This document shows positions 15,950 to 26,528 of a stretch of DNA of 64,000 bases, one piece after another. Within the stretch, counting starts at the first letter, position 1; each line of letters starts with the position of its first letter. The DNA lies in assembly GCF_000721605.1 (NCBI RefSeq), contig NZ_JOIZ01000023.1:8513-72512 (forward strand). The letters are read 5' to 3'. Below the pieces are notes generated by a model that ran no database searches, had not been told where the DNA came from, and saw only the letters and a program-made list of their open reading frames with translations. The DNA comes from Streptomyces sp. NRRL S-37. GTDB taxonomy: Bacteria; Actinomycetota; Actinomycetes; Streptomycetales; Streptomycetaceae. The position numbers and the translations under genes were made by a program.

Positions 15950-17238
15950 ACGAAGAACTCCTGGAACGCGATGCTCTTCTCGACCGGGTAGTACTCGGTG
16001 CCGAGCAGCTCGCGGATGATGGTCGCGTTCCGGTACGGGCCCATGCCCAGGTCGGGGCTGGTGACGCTGTGGGTGTGGACGCCGGCGTTCTGCAGGAAGA
16101 TGCCGCGGCCGGTGACGTCGATGGCGTAGTCACGGCTCACGTCGAAGCGGCCGTGCCCGTCGAAGCGGAGCCGGTCGCGGACGGGGTCGAGGAAGGCCGG
16201 CGGCTCGTAGTGGTAGCCGGTGGCCAGCACCAAACCCTCGGTGCGGATCTCGAAGTCCTTGTCCTGCTCGTCCTGGTGGAAGCCGAGCGTGTAGCCGCCG
16301 TCCTCGTAACGGGCGGTGGTGAGCGAGGAGTTGGTGAGCAGCCGGGTGGGGACGCCGCGGCCGCCGCTCTCGACGTTCTTCTGGTACAGCAGGTCGAAGA
16401 TCGCGTCGATCAGCTCCGAGTTGATGCCCTTGAAGAGGCCCTTCTGCTGCTTCTCCAGCCGGTAGCGGGTCTCCTCGGGCAGCGCGCGGAAGTAGTCGAT
16501 GTAGTCCGGGGAGGTCATCTCCAGGGTCAGCTTGGTGTACTCCAGCGGGAAGAACCGCGGGGAGCGGGTGACCCAGTTGAGCCGGTAGCCGTGGACGTCG
16601 ATCCCGGAGAGCAGCTCGTAGTAGATCTCGGCGGCGCTCTGCCCGCTGCCGACGACCGTGATCGACTCCTTGTTCAGCAGTTCCGCCTTGCGGTGTACGT
16701 ACTGCGCGTTGTGGAAGAGGCCGCCGTCCAGTCCGCGGCAGGGTTCCGGGACGAACGGCACGGTGCCGGTGCCGAGCACCAGGTGCCGGGCGTGGTACGT
16801 CCCGCCGTCCGCCGTCGCCACCGCGTACAGCCCGTCGCCCTCGTCGTACGTCACCTCGGCGACCGTCGTGTTGAAGCGGATGCTGCTCAGCTTCCCCGCG
16901 GCCCAGCGGCAGTAGTCGTCGTACTCGACCCGCAGCGGGTAGAAGTTCTCCCGTATGTAGAACGAGTACAGCCGCCCCTTCTCCTTCAGGTAGTTGAGGA
17001 AGGAGTACGGGGAGGTCGGGTCGGCCAGGGTGACCAGGTCCGACATGAACGGGGTCTGCAGGTGGGCGCCGTCGAGGAACATGCCGGCGTGCCATGCGAA
17101 GTCCGGCTTGGACTCCAGGAAGACGCCGTTCAGCTCGTCGATGGGCTCGGTGAGGCAGGCGAGGCCGAGGTTGAAGGGGCCCAGGCCGATGCCCACGAAG
17201 TCGTGGACGGTGTCGGGGGCTTTAGGAAGCGCGGTCAA
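15946..17238 (-). CDS. desB: Cadaverine N-monooxygenase
   Basis: A 430-residue FAD/NADPH N-hydroxylating monooxygenase (IucD/SidA family) that converts cadaverine to N-hydroxycadaverine. The FAD site is [12 protein letters not shown] (residue 17 on), the NADPH site [15 protein letters not shown] (near 200), and the late ATGYHY motif is near 340. The start codon is TTG at 17238, supported by GGGAGAG about 5 nt upstream; no other start keeps the FAD fold intact. The first 17 bases overlap the 3' end of desA in another frame, so translation is probably coupled to desA. Confidence 0.96.
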   Translation of the reverse strand: MTALPKAPDTVHDFVGIGLGPFNLGLACLTEPIDELNGVFLESKPDFAWHAGMFLDGAHLQTPFMSDLVTLADPTSPYSFLNYLKEKGRLYSFYIRENFYPLRVEYDDYCRWAAGKLSSIRFNTTVAEVTYDEGDGLYAVATADGGTYHARHLVLGTGTVPFVPEPCRGLDGGLFHNAQYVHRKAELLNKESITVVGSGQSAAEIYYELLSGIDVHGYRLNWVTRSPRFFPLEYTKLTLEMTSPDYIDYFRALPEETRYRLEKQQKGLFKGINSELIDAIFDLLYQKNVESGGRGVPTRLLTNSSLTTARYEDGGYTLGFHQDEQDKDFEIRTEGLVLATGYHYEPPAFLDPVRDRLRFDGHGRFDVSRDYAIDVTGRGIFLQNAGVHTHSVTSPDLGMGPYRNATIIRELLGTEYYPVEKSIAFQEFFV

Positions 17239-18664
17239 GGGACTCTCCCAGGTACTGCTCGGCGTGGCCGGCGATCAGATCGAGGACGGCGGCGATGTCG
17301 GAGGTGGTGGTCTCGGGGTTGAGCAGGGTGAACTTCAGGTAGTGGCGCCCGCCCACCTTGGTGCCCGCGACCACCGCGTCACCGGAGGCGAACAGGGCCT
17401 TGCGGGCGTAGAGGTTGGCGCGGTCGATCTCGGCGGGGGCGGTGACGGCGGCCGGGACGTAGCGGAAGACCAGGGTGGACAGGCTCGGCTCGACCACGAC
17501 GTCGAAGCGGGGGTCGGCGGCCAGCAGTCTCCAGCCCTCGGCGGCCAGGTCGCACACCTCGTCGAAGAGCTCCCCGATGCCGTCGGCGCCCATCACGCGC
17601 AGCGTCATCCACAGCTTGAGCGCGTCGAAGCGGCGGGTGGTCTGCAGGGACTTGTCCACCTGGTTGGGGATGCGTTCCTGCACCATGCGGCGCGGGTTGA
17701 GGTACTCGGCGTGGTAGGTGGCGTGCCGCAGCGTGGCCGCGTCGCGCACCAGCACGGCCGACGAACTGACCGGCTGGAAGAAGGACTTGTGGTAGTCGAC
17801 GGTGACGGAGTCGGCGTGCTCGATGCCGTCGATGCGGTCCCGGTGCTTCAGGGAGGCGAGCAGTCCGCAGCCGTAGGCGGCGTCCACGTGCATCCACACG
17901 CCGTACCGCTCGCACAGTCCGGCGATCTCCGGCAGCGGGTCGATGGAGCCGAAGTCGGTGGTGCCGGCGGTGGCGACGACGGCCATGGGGACCAGGCCGG
18001 CCTCGGCGCAGCGTTCCAGCTCGCGGGCGAGGGCGACGGTCCGCATGCGCTTGTCGTGGTCGACGGGGACGGACACGACGGCGTCGGGGCCGAGGCCGAG
18101 CAGTTTCGCGGACTTCTGCACGCTGAAGTGGCTGACCTCGGAGGCGAAGACGCGCAGTTTCGCCAGGTCGCCGGTCTTGGCCTCCTCGCGGGCCAGCAGC
18201 AGGGCCTGGAGGTTGGACTGGGTGCCGCCGGAGGTGAACACGCCGTCGGCGGCCGGGCCGAGGCCGATGCGGCCCGCCGTCCAGTCGATGAGCTTCCGCT
18301 CGATGAGGGTGCCGCCGGCCGACTGGTCCCAGGTGTCCAGGGAGGAGTTGACGGCGGAGAGCACGGCCTCGCCGAGCACGGCCGGGATGACGACCGGGCA
18401 GTTGAGGTGGGCGAGGTAGCGGGGATGGTGGAAGTAGACGGCGTCCCGGAGGTAGACGTCCTCCAGTTCGTCCAGCACGGCGGTGGTGTCGTGCAGCGGC
18501 CGGTCGAGGTCGATGCCGTCGATGCGGGGGGAGAGCGCGTCGACGGTGACGCCGGTGAACGGCCGTTCGGTGGTGGCGAGTTTGGCCGCCACCCGCTCGA
18601 CCCCTTCGGTCACGGAGCGGCGGTAGTGCTCCGCGGTGGTGTCGTTGAGCAGGTGCGAGCGCAT
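17222..18664 (-). CDS. desA: Lysine decarboxylase for desferrioxamine
   Basis: A 480-residue group II PLP decarboxylase that makes cadaverine from lysine, the committing step. The PLP lysine is Lys293 in [10 protein letters not shown], and Asp261 in HVDAAYG contacts the pyridine nitrogen. The ATG at 18664 has GGAGGA upstream. It is first in desABCD, and the promoter carries a perfect iron box 56 bp upstream, predicting repression by the DtxR-type regulator DmdR1 under iron-replete conditions (known for S. coelicolor). Confidence 0.97.
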   Translation of the reverse strand: MRSHLLNDTTAEHYRRSVTEGVERVAAKLATTERPFTGVTVDALSPRIDGIDLDRPLHDTTAVLDELEDVYLRDAVYFHHPRYLAHLNCPVVIPAVLGEAVLSAVNSSLDTWDQSAGGTLIERKLIDWTAGRIGLGPAADGVFTSGGTQSNLQALLLAREEAKTGDLAKLRVFASEVSHFSVQKSAKLLGLGPDAVVSVPVDHDKRMRTVALARELERCAEAGLVPMAVVATAGTTDFGSIDPLPEIAGLCERYGVWMHVDAAYGCGLLASLKHRDRIDGIEHADSVTVDYHKSFFQPVSSSAVLVRDAATLRHATYHAEYLNPRRMVQERIPNQVDKSLQTTRRFDALKLWMTLRVMGADGIGELFDEVCDLAAEGWRLLAADPRFDVVVEPSLSTLVFRYVPAAVTAPAEIDRANLYARKALFASGDAVVAGTKVGGRHYLKFTLLNPETTTSDIAAVLDLIAGHAEQYLGESLDRAS

Positions 18665-18719
18665 GGGGGTCCTCCGGTGGGGACGATCCGGTGCGGGGAA
18701 AAGGCCGGTGGCGCATTAC

Positions 18720-18738
18720 TTAGGTTAGCCTAACCTAA
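18720..18738. promoter_or_regulatory. Iron box upstream of desA
   Basis: TTAGGTTAGCCTAACCTAA is a perfect 19-bp DtxR/DmdR1 operator, 56 bp before the desA start. It should mediate iron-dependent repression of the whole biosynthetic operon. Confidence 0.93.
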
Positions 18739-18776
18739 ATAACGCGCCGCGACACCGGGCCGTGCCGTGACCGTGA

Positions 18777-18797
18777 TCACTCCCGCACCGGGAGTGA
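18777..18797 (-). terminator. Hairpin after desE
   Basis: TCACTCCCG and CGGGAGTGA form a 9-bp stem with a 3-nt loop, 60 bp after the desE stop and 39 bp before the desA iron box. It probably separates the desE transcript from the desA promoter. Confidence 0.7.
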
Positions 18798-18856
18798 CCG
18801 GTCGTCACATCCGTTGCCCACCGCCCTCGTCCGGGCGGTCAGGGGGAGGCGGAGGG

Positions 18857-19906
18857 TCAGCCGACCTTCTTGGCCTTCTCGATGGCCTCGGCGAGGTTGT
18901 CGAGGAGCGGCGTGCACTTGTCGTAGGACAGGATCGGCTCGGGGGAGCGGGCGATGACCTGGCCGGCCTTGACCGCGGGGAGCTGCTTCCAGGTCGCCTC
19001 GGTGATGTCGGCGGGCTGGATGGTCGAGGCGCGGTCGTCCATGATGATGACGTCGGCCGGGTACTTGTCGACGTTCTCCCAGCTCAGCGTCTCGAACCAG
19101 CCGCCGGTGTCCTTCTTCGCCTCCTCCGGGGGCTCCACCAGGTTCACGCCGAGGGCCTTGAAGTACTCCAGGTCGATGGAGTAGTTGGAGCCGGAGACGT
19201 AGAAGACGTCCTGCGCGGCGGAACCGGCCAGCACCCTGATCTCCGGGCGGGCCTTCGCGGCCTTGCGCAGCCGCTCGGCGGCGGCCTCGAACCTCTTCTT
19301 CGCCTCGACGACCTTCGTCGCCTTCATGTCGGCGCCCAGCGACTCGGCCAGCTCGGCCATGCGCTGCAGCGGCTTGGGCATCTGGAGGTCGTAGACGGAG
19401 ATCGCGACGCTCGGGGCGAGCTTGGCGATCTTGTCCTTGGAGGCCTCGGGCACGTACCAGAGCGTCCCGGCCTCGTCGAACGTCGTGGAGATGAGCACCT
19501 CGGGCTGGAAGGCCGCGTACTGCTCGACGTTGAAGCTGTCGAACTTGTTGCCGAAGATCGTCAGCTTGCTGACGTCCATGTCGCCGGCCTGGACGTCGGC
19601 CTTGCCGTCCGTCGTCCTGGTCGGTCCGAAGACGCCCTTCACCTCGATGCCGTAGTCGAACAGCGCGGCGGCGACACCGGTGAACGCGACGATGTTCGTC
19701 GGCACCTTGTCGAGCTTCACGGTGGTACCGCGGTCGTCCTTGAAGGACCAGGGGCCGGACTTGGGCTCGCCGGACCCCGAGGCGTCCGAGCCGCCGCTTT
19801 TCGCGTCGTCGTCCCCGCAGGCGGTGAGCACGGCGCCGAGTCCGAGGACGCCACCGGCGGCGAGCAGTCCCCGACGGGAGAAGCGGGCGGTACTGGCGTT
19901 CGACAT
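18857..19906 (-). CDS. desE: Ferrioxamine-binding lipoprotein
   Basis: A 349-residue siderophore-binding protein (FepB/FhuD class III solute-binding fold). The N-terminus has a twin-arginine segment RFSRRGLLAAGG followed by the lipobox VLTAC (Cys30), so it may be Tat-exported and lipid-anchored. It captures ferrioxamines for uptake; the permease and ATPase are not in this window. The promoter carries its own iron box 50 bp upstream. It lies directly upstream of desABCD but is a separate transcription unit. Confidence 0.95.
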   Translation of the reverse strand: MSNASTARFSRRGLLAAGGVLGLGAVLTACGDDDAKSGGSDASGSGEPKSGPWSFKDDRGTTVKLDKVPTNIVAFTGVAAALFDYGIEVKGVFGPTRTTDGKADVQAGDMDVSKLTIFGNKFDSFNVEQYAAFQPEVLISTTFDEAGTLWYVPEASKDKIAKLAPSVAISVYDLQMPKPLQRMAELAESLGADMKATKVVEAKKRFEAAAERLRKAAKARPEIRVLAGSAAQDVFYVSGSNYSIDLEYFKALGVNLVEPPEEAKKDTGGWFETLSWENVDKYPADVIIMDDRASTIQPADITEATWKQLPAVKAGQVIARSPEPILSYDKCTPLLDNLAEAIEKAKKVG

Positions 19907-19956
19907 GGGCGAGTCTGCTTTCGTGCGTACGGAGCCGGCCTCGGCCGGAAACAGGC

Positions 19957-19975
19957 TTAGGTTAGCCTAACCTCA
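19957..19975. promoter_or_regulatory. Iron box upstream of desE
   Basis: TTAGGTTAGCCTAACCTCA matches the desA iron box in 18 of 19 bases and lies 50 bp before desE. DmdR1-type control is inferred from the motif. Confidence 0.92.
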
Positions 19976-20009
19976 TGATCTGTCCAGAGGGGGCTCCGTA
20001 TGCATCCCC

Positions 20010-20600
20010 TCACACAGGAGAGCCGGCGTCCCGGTCCTTGCCGTAGCGACGGAACGCGGAAGTGTCCACCGTCCAGGGGCCGAACGGGACCATGTCCCCG
20101 AAGATGTACGGGTCCTTGTCGCTGTAGCGGTTCCCGCACGGGACCGAGTGCACCTCGATCGTGCCGGTGCGTGGATCGACGATCATGTAGTGGGGAATGC
20201 CCATCGCGGGGTATTCGCAGAGCTTTTCGATGTAGTCGTTGTTCGGGTTGGACGGGGAGACGATCTCGACCACCGCCAGGACCTGCGTGGCGTCGACGGC
20301 GAGACCTTCCTCGTCGAGGACGGACTCGGGGATGACGACGGCGTCCGGGCGGCGCATGCGGCCGATCGCGGGGTGCTCGATCTCCGGGCCGCTCTCGCAG
20401 ATGTAGCCGGGGTGGGTCGCGGGAAGCTGCTCATCGAGCTGGTTGCGGATGCGCCGGATGGTGCCCTCGTGACGCTTCGAGGGGCACATCATGGCCAGTA
20501 TCGGGCCTGACGGTCCGATCTCCACGCTCCAGGAACCTTCGAGCTGTTCGGCATGGGCACCGAGCTGCTCGGCGATCGCGCGCATCTTCGCGTAGTCCAT
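20010..20600 (-). CDS. Uma2-family (DUF820) putative restriction-endonuclease-fold protein
   Basis: A 196-residue protein of the Uma2 family, which has a PD-(D/E)XK nuclease-like core. The motifs visible are RRPDAVVIPESV (near residue 93) and VLAVVEIVSPSN (near 118), giving the D...ExxS arrangement seen in the family, and the central HYMIVDPRTGTIEV. The ATG at 20600 is chosen because CTGGAG lies 3-8 nt upstream. Such genes are numerous in Streptomyces and cyanobacteria with no settled function. It sits between desE and the leucine catabolic operon without an evident link to either. Confidence 0.85.
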   Translation of the reverse strand: MDYAKMRAIAEQLGAHAEQLEGSWSVEIGPSGPILAMMCPSKRHEGTIRRIRNQLDEQLPATHPGYICESGPEIEHPAIGRMRRPDAVVIPESVLDEEGLAVDATQVLAVVEIVSPSNPNNDYIEKLCEYPAMGIPHYMIVDPRTGTIEVHSVPCGNRYSDKDPYIFGDMVPFGPWTVDTSAFRRYGKDRDAGSPV

Positions 20601-20728
20601 GACTCCAGGGTACTGACGACTTCGCACAGTGGCCGCTCGTGTTCGTCACGTGATCAATCCGGTGCCGGCCCCTCGTCGACGGGGCGGCCGGCCCGCGTGC
20701 ACGCTGGACGCGGGCCGGCGCCGGGGGT

Positions 20729-21889
20729 TCAGCCCGCCAGCCCCAACTCCCGTGCGATCAGCATGCGCTGGACCTCGCTCGTGCCCTCGCCGATCTCCAG
20801 GATCTTGGAGTCGCGCCACATGCGGGCCACCGGGTACTCGTTCATGAAGCCGTACCCGCCGTGGATCTGCGTGGCGTCGCGGGCGTTGTCCACGGCGACC
20901 GTGGACGAGTACAGCTTCGCCAGCGCCGCCTCCTTCTTGAACGGCTCCCCGGCCACCAGCCGGCTGGCCGCGTCGCGCCAGGCGAGACGGGCCGTGTGGG
21001 CCTTCATCTCCATGTCCGCGATCTTGAACTGGATCGCCTGGTTGGCGCCGATCGGCCGGCCGAAGGCGTGCCGCTCCCTGGCGTACTTCACCGACTCGTC
21101 CACACAGCCCTGCGCGAGACCCGTGCCCAGCGCCGCGATGGCGATGCGGCCCTCGTCCAGGATGCGCAGGAACTGCGCGTACCCGCGGCCCTCTTCGCCC
21201 AGCAGGTTCGCCGCCGGGACGCGCACGTCCTGGAAGGACAGCTCCCGCGTGTCCGAGGCGTTCCAGCCGACCTTCGAGTACGGGGCCGCCACCGTGAAGC
21301 CCGGCGTGCCCGACGGGACGATGATCGCCGAGATCAGCGGCCTGCCGTCGGGCTTGCGGCCCGTCACCGCCGTGACCGTGACCAGGCCCGTGATGTCCGT
21401 GCCCGAGTTGGTGATGAAGCACTTGGTGCCGTTGATGACCCACTCGTCCGTCGACTCGTCCAGCCGGGCCGTCGTACGGGTCGCGCCCGCGTCGCTGCCG
21501 CCGTCCGGCTCCGTCAGACCGAACGCGCCCAGGATCTCGCCCGAGCACAGCCGGGGCAGCCACGTGCGCTTCTGCTCCTCGGTGCCGAAGAGGTGGACCG
21601 GCATCGCGCCGAGCGAGACGCCCGCCTCCAGGGTGATCGCCACCGAGGAGTCGACCCGCGCCAGCTCCTCCAGGGCCACGCCGAGGGCGAAGTAGTCGCC
21701 GCCCATGCCGCCGTACTCCTCCGGGAACGGCAGCCCGAACAGGCCCATCCGGCCCATCTCCCGCACGATCTCGTACGGGAACTCGTGCCGCTCGTAGAAG
21801 TCACCGATCTTCGGCGCCACCACGTCGTGCGCGAACTCCTCCACCGTGCGGCGGAGTTCTTCCAGTTCGGGGGAGAGCTTGTGGTCCAT
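20729..21889 (-). CDS. acdH: Acyl-CoA dehydrogenase, isovaleryl/branched-chain type
   Basis: A 386-residue FAD enzyme. It carries the flavin-binding block AFGLTEPDGGSDAG (near 130), the acyl-CoA dehydrogenase signatures, and C-terminal QIHGGYGFMNEYPVARMWRD then EIGEGTSEVQRM. Together with HMG-CoA lyase and a biotin carboxylase pair it fits isovaleryl-CoA dehydrogenase of leucine breakdown. From memory, the equivalent S. coelicolor gene is called acdH and was linked to branched-chain amino acid catabolism. The ATG at 21889 has GGAG 11 nt upstream; a GTG at 21898 overlapping the HMG-CoA lyase stop (GTGA) is the alternative. It is last in the operon. Confidence 0.92.
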   Translation of the reverse strand: MDHKLSPELEELRRTVEEFAHDVVAPKIGDFYERHEFPYEIVREMGRMGLFGLPFPEEYGGMGGDYFALGVALEELARVDSSVAITLEAGVSLGAMPVHLFGTEEQKRTWLPRLCSGEILGAFGLTEPDGGSDAGATRTTARLDESTDEWVINGTKCFITNSGTDITGLVTVTAVTGRKPDGRPLISAIIVPSGTPGFTVAAPYSKVGWNASDTRELSFQDVRVPAANLLGEEGRGYAQFLRILDEGRIAIAALGTGLAQGCVDESVKYARERHAFGRPIGANQAIQFKIADMEMKAHTARLAWRDAASRLVAGEPFKKEAALAKLYSSTVAVDNARDATQIHGGYGFMNEYPVARMWRDSKILEIGEGTSEVQRMLIARELGLAG

Positions 21890-21894
21890 GTCGT

Positions 21895-22842
21895 TCACTG
21901 CTCCTGGTGGGAGAGGGCTCGTACGGTGCGGGACGGGCTGGGTCGGCCCAGGTGCGCGGCCATCCAGACGCTCGTGGCGACCAGACGGTCGAGATCGACC
22001 CCGGTGTCGATGCCGAGGCCCCGCAGCATCCACACGAGGTCCTCGGTGGCGAGATTGCCGGTGGCGGACTTCGCGTACGGGCAGCCGCCCAGTCCGCCGG
22101 CGGAGGCGTCGACCGTGGTGACGCCGTGCCGGAGCGCGGCCAGCGTGTTGGCCAGGGCCTGGCCGTAGGTGTCGTGGAAGTGCACGGCCAGCGCGGACAC
22201 CGGGACGTCCGCCTCGCCGAGCGCGGCGAGCAGGGCCGTCACATGGCCGGGAGTCGCCACCCCGATGGTGTCGCCCAGGCTCAGCTCGTCGCAGCCCATG
22301 TCGAGCAGGGCCCGGCACACCCGCACCACCTGGGCGACCGGGACCGCGCCCTCCCACGGGTCGCCGAAGCACATCGACAGATAGCCGCGGACGTGGATGT
22401 CCTCCGCCTTCGCCCGCCGCACCACCGGTTCGAACATCGCCAGCGCCTCGTCCACCGTGCGGTTGAGGTTGGCCCTGGCGAAGGACTCCGTGGCGCTGGC
22501 GAACACCGCGACCCGCCGGGCTCCCAGCGCCAGCGCGCGGTCCAGGCCGCGCTCGTTCGGCACCAGGACCGGCAGCGACACCGGCAGGTCGGACACCGCC
22601 GGGTACAGGTCCTCGGCGTCCGCGAGCTGAGGCACCCACTTCGGGTGCACGAAGCTCGTCGCCTCGATCGTGGTCAGGCCGGTGCCGGCCAGGCGGCGGA
22701 CGAACTCCGCCTTGACGGCCGTCGGCACGGTCGCCTTCTCGTTCTGCAGTCCGTCGCGCGCGCCCACCTCGTGGATCCGCACCCGCGCGGGCAGCCCTTC
22801 AGCCGGTACGACCATCGGCAGATCCAGTTCCGAGGCGTTCAT
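21895..22842 (-). CDS. Hydroxymethylglutaryl-CoA lyase
   Basis: A 315-residue HMGL-like TIM-barrel enzyme cleaving HMG-CoA to acetoacetate and acetyl-CoA, the last step of leucine degradation. The substrate-site block [12 protein letters not shown] is near residue 26, and the HMG-CoA lyase signature with catalytic cysteine is [17 protein letters not shown] near 250. The [10 protein letters not shown] block supplies metal ligands. It overlaps the carboxylase alpha gene by 4 bp (ATGA) and precedes the acyl-CoA dehydrogenase. Confidence 0.95.
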   Translation of the reverse strand: MNASELDLPMVVPAEGLPARVRIHEVGARDGLQNEKATVPTAVKAEFVRRLAGTGLTTIEATSFVHPKWVPQLADAEDLYPAVSDLPVSLPVLVPNERGLDRALALGARRVAVFASATESFARANLNRTVDEALAMFEPVVRRAKAEDIHVRGYLSMCFGDPWEGAVPVAQVVRVCRALLDMGCDELSLGDTIGVATPGHVTALLAALGEADVPVSALAVHFHDTYGQALANTLAALRHGVTTVDASAGGLGGCPYAKSATGNLATEDLVWMLRGLGIDTGVDLDRLVATSVWMAAHLGRPSPSRTVRALSHQEQ

Positions 22843-24848
22843 GCCGTCTCCTCCTCCACCGGTGCGATGACCGCGAGCACCTGGTCCATGGCGACCGTCG
22901 TGCCCGGGGCCACGTCCAGTTCGGTGACCGTGCCGGCGTGCGGGGCGGAGATGACGTGCTCCATCTTCATCGCCTCCACCACCAGCAGGCTCTGGCCCGC
23001 CGCCACCTCGTCGCCGACGGCGACCTTCACCACCGTCACCGTGCCCGGCATCGGCGCGGTCAGCGAGTCGGCGCCCGCCTGACCCGCCCGGGTGAGGGAC
23101 GCGGCGACCGGGTCGTGGTCGCGCACGTGCCAGGCGTCGCCGTCCCGCCCCAGCCAGGTGCCGTCCGGCAGGGCGGCGAAGGTGTGGGTGACGCCGTCGA
23201 CCGCACAGGTGAACCGGTGCCCGTCCAGCGGGCCCGCGGACCCCCGCACCGGGGTGCCGGCGCCCGGCAGCAGCAGTTCCGTCCCGCCGTCCGCCGTGCC
23301 GCGCACGCGCACGGTCACCGGGTCGTGGCCCGCCACCCGCAGATGGTGCGCCGTCCACGCCCGCTCGCCGCCCATCCGCCAGCCGTCGGCGGCGGCGAAC
23401 GGGTCGGCCCAGCCGGATCCGCCGGCGGGCCGCCGGAGGGCGGCCTGGCGCAGCAGCGCCGCCGCCGCGTACGTCTCCGCCGGCACCCCGTCCGGTACGA
23501 GCCCGTCCACCTCCCGCTCGACCAGCCCGGTGTCCATGTCGCCCGACACGACCGCCGGATGCGCGAGCAGCCGCCGCAGGAACCCGGCGTTGGTCGGCAC
23601 GCCCAGCGTCACCGTCTCCGCCAGCGCCGCCCGGAGCCTGCGCAGCGCCGTCGCCCGGTCGGGGCCGTACGCGATCACCTTGGACAGCATCGGGTCGTAG
23701 AGGCTGCCGACCTCCGTGCCCTCGCTCAGCCCGGAGTCGGTGCGCACGCCGTCGCCCTGCGGCTCACGCAGCCTCAGCACCGTGCCGCCCGACGGGAGGA
23801 AGCCGCGCGCCGGGTCCTCCGCGCAGACACGGGCCTCCACCGCGTGCCCGGTGAGCCGGATGCCGTCCTGCCCGAACGGCAGCGGCTCGCCCGCCGCCAC
23901 CCGCAGCTGCCACTCCACCAGGTCCAGCCCTGTGATCAGCTCGGTGACCGGGTGCTCCACCTGAAGGCGGGTGTTCATCTCCATGAAGTAGTACGACGAC
24001 GGGTCGCCGCCCGGGACGATGAACTCCACCGTGCCCGCGCCCCGGTAGCCGCAGGAGCGGGCCGCCTGGACCGCCGCCTCGCCCATCGCGGCCCGGGTCT
24101 CCTCGTCGAGGAGCACGCTGGGCGCCTCCTCGATGATCTTCTGGTGGCGGCGCTGCAGGGAGCACTCGCGCTCGCCCAGGTGGACGACGCCCCCGTGGCC
24201 GTCGGCCAGCACCTGGATCTCGATGTGCCGGGGCCGGTCGACCCACCGCTCGACCAGCAGCGTGTCGTCGCCGAAGGAGGCGCGGGCCTCGCGCCGCGCG
24301 GCGGCGATCTCGTCGGCCAGCGCCGCCACGTCCCGCACCAGGCGCATGCCCTTGCCGCCGCCGCCCGCCGACGGCTTCAGCAGCACCGGCACGCCGATCT
24401 CCCGGGCGGCCTCGGCGAGCTGCCCGTCGGTGAGCCCGCCGCCGCTGGAGCCGGGCACCACCGGCACCCCCGCCGCCTTCACCGTCTCCTTCGCGCGGAT
24501 CTTGTCGCCCATCAGGGCGATCGCGTCCGCCGGGGGCCCGATGAACACCAGCCCCGCCTCCTCGCACGCCCGCGCGAAGGCGGCGTTCTCGGCGAGGAAG
24601 CCGTACCCCGGGTGGACCGCCTGCGCGCCGCTGCGGGCGGCGGCCCGCAGCAGCCGCTCCACCGACAGATAGCTCTCCGAGGCCGCCGCCGGCCCGATCC
24701 GTACCGCCGTGTCGGCCTCCCGCACATGCCGCGCGTCGGCGTCCGCGTCGGAGTACACCGCCACCGAGCGCACGCCCATCGACCGCAGCGTGCGGATGAC
24801 GCGCACCGCGATCTCGCCCCGGTTGGCCACCAGCACTGTCTCGAACAT
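22839..24848 (-). CDS. Acyl-CoA carboxylase alpha subunit (biotin carboxylase + BCCP), methylcrotonyl-CoA type
   Basis: A 669-residue protein. A biotin carboxylase / ATP-grasp domain (about 1-450) starts [14 protein letters not shown] and carries the glycine-rich loop GGGGKGM. A middle BT-like linker region follows, and a C-terminal biotinyl domain carries AMKM with the biotin lysine near 628. The operon context points to 3-methylcrotonyl-CoA carboxylase; propionyl- or acetyl-CoA carboxylase alpha subunits look very similar. The ATG at 24848 follows GAGGGG; a GTG at 24866 overlapping the beta-subunit stop has no ribosome site. Confidence 0.92.
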   Translation of the reverse strand: MFETVLVANRGEIAVRVIRTLRSMGVRSVAVYSDADADARHVREADTAVRIGPAAASESYLSVERLLRAAARSGAQAVHPGYGFLAENAAFARACEEAGLVFIGPPADAIALMGDKIRAKETVKAAGVPVVPGSSGGGLTDGQLAEAAREIGVPVLLKPSAGGGGKGMRLVRDVAALADEIAAARREARASFGDDTLLVERWVDRPRHIEIQVLADGHGGVVHLGERECSLQRRHQKIIEEAPSVLLDEETRAAMGEAAVQAARSCGYRGAGTVEFIVPGGDPSSYYFMEMNTRLQVEHPVTELITGLDLVEWQLRVAAGEPLPFGQDGIRLTGHAVEARVCAEDPARGFLPSGGTVLRLREPQGDGVRTDSGLSEGTEVGSLYDPMLSKVIAYGPDRATALRRLRAALAETVTLGVPTNAGFLRRLLAHPAVVSGDMDTGLVEREVDGLVPDGVPAETYAAAALLRQAALRRPAGGSGWADPFAAADGWRMGGERAWTAHHLRVAGHDPVTVRVRGTADGGTELLLPGAGTPVRGSAGPLDGHRFTCAVDGVTHTFAALPDGTWLGRDGDAWHVRDHDPVAASLTRAGQAGADSLTAPMPGTVTVVKVAVGDEVAAGQSLLVVEAMKMEHVISAPHAGTVTELDVAPGTTVAMDQVLAVIAPVEEETA

Positions 24849-24862
24849 CGTTGTCCGTCCCC

Positions 24863-26479
24863 TCACATCCGGAAGACGCCGAACTGAGGGTCACTCAGTG
24901 GCGCGTTGGCGCACGCGGTCAGGGCCAGGCCCAGGACCCGCCGGGTGTCCAGCGGGTCGATCACGCCGTCGTCCCAGAGGCGGGCCGTCGCGTAGTAGGC
25001 GTTCCCCTGACGCTCGTACTGCGCGCGGATCGGGGCCTTGAAGGCGTCCTCGTCCTCGGCCGGCCACTCCTCGCCGCGCCCCTCCAGCTGGTCCCGCTTC
25101 ACGGTCGCGAGGACGGAGGCGGCCTGCTCGCCGCCCATCACCGAGATCTTGGCGTTGGGCCACATCCACAGGAAGCGGGGGGAATACGCCCGCCCGCACA
25201 TCGAGTAGTTGCCCGCTCCGTACGACCCGCCGACCACCACCGTCAGCTTCGGCACGCGCGTGCAGGCGACCGCCGTGACCATCTTGGCGCCGTGCTTGGC
25301 GATGCCGCCCGCCTCGTAGTCCCGGCCCACCATGAAGCCCGAGATGTTCTGCAGGAACACCAGCGGGATGCCGCGCTGGTCGCACAGCTCGATGAAGTGG
25401 GCGCCCTTCTGCGCGGACTCGGAGAACAGGATGCCGTTGTTGGCGACGATCCCCACCGGGTGGCCGTGGATCCGGGCGAAACCGGTGACCAGGGTCTGCC
25501 CGAACTCCGACTTGAACTCCGCGAAACGGGAGCCGTCCACGACCCGCGCGATGATCTCGCGCACGTCGTACGGCGTGCGGGAGTCGACCGGCACCGCGCC
25601 GTACAGCCCCGCCGGGTCCACCTTGGGCTCGACCGCCTGCTCCACCCCCCAGGGCAGAGCCCCCCGTGCGGGGAGCGTGGAGACGATGTTCCGCACGATC
25701 CGCAGCGCGTGCGCGTCGTCCTCCGCGAGATGGTCGGTCACGCCCGACACCCGCGCGTGGACCTCGCCGCCGCCCAGCTCCTCCGCCGTGACCACCTCAC
25801 CGGTGGCCGCCTTCACCAGCGGCGGACCGCCGAGGAAGATCGTGCCCTGGCCGCGGACGATCACCGCCTCGTCGCTCATCGCCGGGACGTACGCCCCGCC
25901 CGCCGTGCACGAGCCGAGCACCGCCGCGATCTGCGGGATGCCGGCGCCGGACATCCGGGCCTGGTTGTAGAAGATCCGCCCGAAGTGGTCCCGGTCCGGG
26001 AACACCTCGTCCTGCATCGGCAGGAAGGCACCCCCCGAGTCCACCAGGTAGACGCAGGGCAGCCGGTTGTCGAGGGCTACCTCCTGCGCGCGCAGGTGCT
26101 TCTTCACCGTCATCGGGTAGTACGTGCCGCCCTTGACGGTGGCGTCGTTGGCCACGACCACGCACTCCCGGCCGCTGACCCGCCCGATCCCGGCGATCAC
26201 GCCGGCCGCCGGGGCCTGCCCCTCGTACATCCCGTCGGCCGCCAGCGGGGCCAGCTCCAGGAAGGGCGAGCCGGGGTCGAGGAGGGTGTCCACGCGCTCG
26301 CGCGGGAGCAGCTTGCCGCGCGCGGTGTGCCGTGCCCGCGCCCGCTCGCCGCCGCCGAGCGCCGCCGCGGCCAGCTTGCCGCGCAGCTCCCCGACGAGGG
26401 CGCGGTGCGCCTCCTCGTTGGCCCGAAAGGCCTCCGACGCGGGATCGGCCGCGCTGTGAAGCTCCGGTGCCTCGTGCAT
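24863..26479 (-). CDS. Acyl-CoA carboxylase beta subunit (carboxyltransferase), methylcrotonyl-CoA type
   Basis: A 538-residue carboxyltransferase with the crotonase-like fold in two halves. Features include the N-terminal [20 protein letters not shown] block, [19 protein letters not shown], and [18 protein letters not shown] late in the protein. The last two are typical of methylcrotonyl-CoA carboxylase beta. It partners the following alpha subunit; the two stops and starts nearly overlap. It leads the leucine catabolic operon, and its promoter region carries two copies of a dyad shared with the divergent TetR gene. The ATG at 26479 is preceded by GAGGGG. Confidence 0.93.
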   Translation of the reverse strand: MHEAPELHSAADPASEAFRANEEAHRALVGELRGKLAAAALGGGERARARHTARGKLLPRERVDTLLDPGSPFLELAPLAADGMYEGQAPAAGVIAGIGRVSGRECVVVANDATVKGGTYYPMTVKKHLRAQEVALDNRLPCVYLVDSGGAFLPMQDEVFPDRDHFGRIFYNQARMSGAGIPQIAAVLGSCTAGGAYVPAMSDEAVIVRGQGTIFLGGPPLVKAATGEVVTAEELGGGEVHARVSGVTDHLAEDDAHALRIVRNIVSTLPARGALPWGVEQAVEPKVDPAGLYGAVPVDSRTPYDVREIIARVVDGSRFAEFKSEFGQTLVTGFARIHGHPVGIVANNGILFSESAQKGAHFIELCDQRGIPLVFLQNISGFMVGRDYEAGGIAKHGAKMVTAVACTRVPKLTVVVGGSYGAGNYSMCGRAYSPRFLWMWPNAKISVMGGEQAASVLATVKRDQLEGRGEEWPAEDEDAFKAPIRAQYERQGNAYYATARLWDDGVIDPLDTRRVLGLALTACANAPLSDPQFGVFRM

Positions 26480-26499
26480 CCTCGCGGGTCCCCTCACTT

Positions 26500-26515
26500 G
26501 TTAATGAGCGTTAAC
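26500..26515. promoter_or_regulatory. Operator copy 1, liu-type operon / tetR intergenic region
   Basis: GTTAATGAGCGTTAAC is a dyad with 5-bp arms (GTTAA/TTAAC). It agrees with copy 2 at 26529 in 13 of 16 bases, giving GTTAAYGASCGYTAAC, and begins 21 bp upstream of the carboxylase beta start. The repetition in a divergent promoter makes it a likely TetR operator. Confidence 0.7.
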
Positions 26516-26528
26516 GCATTTCCTTCAG

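Noticed and set aside
24863..26479. Acetyl- or propionyl-CoA carboxylase beta subunit
   Set aside because: Possible by family, but the association with HMG-CoA lyase and an isovaleryl-type dehydrogenase favours methylcrotonyl-CoA carboxylase.
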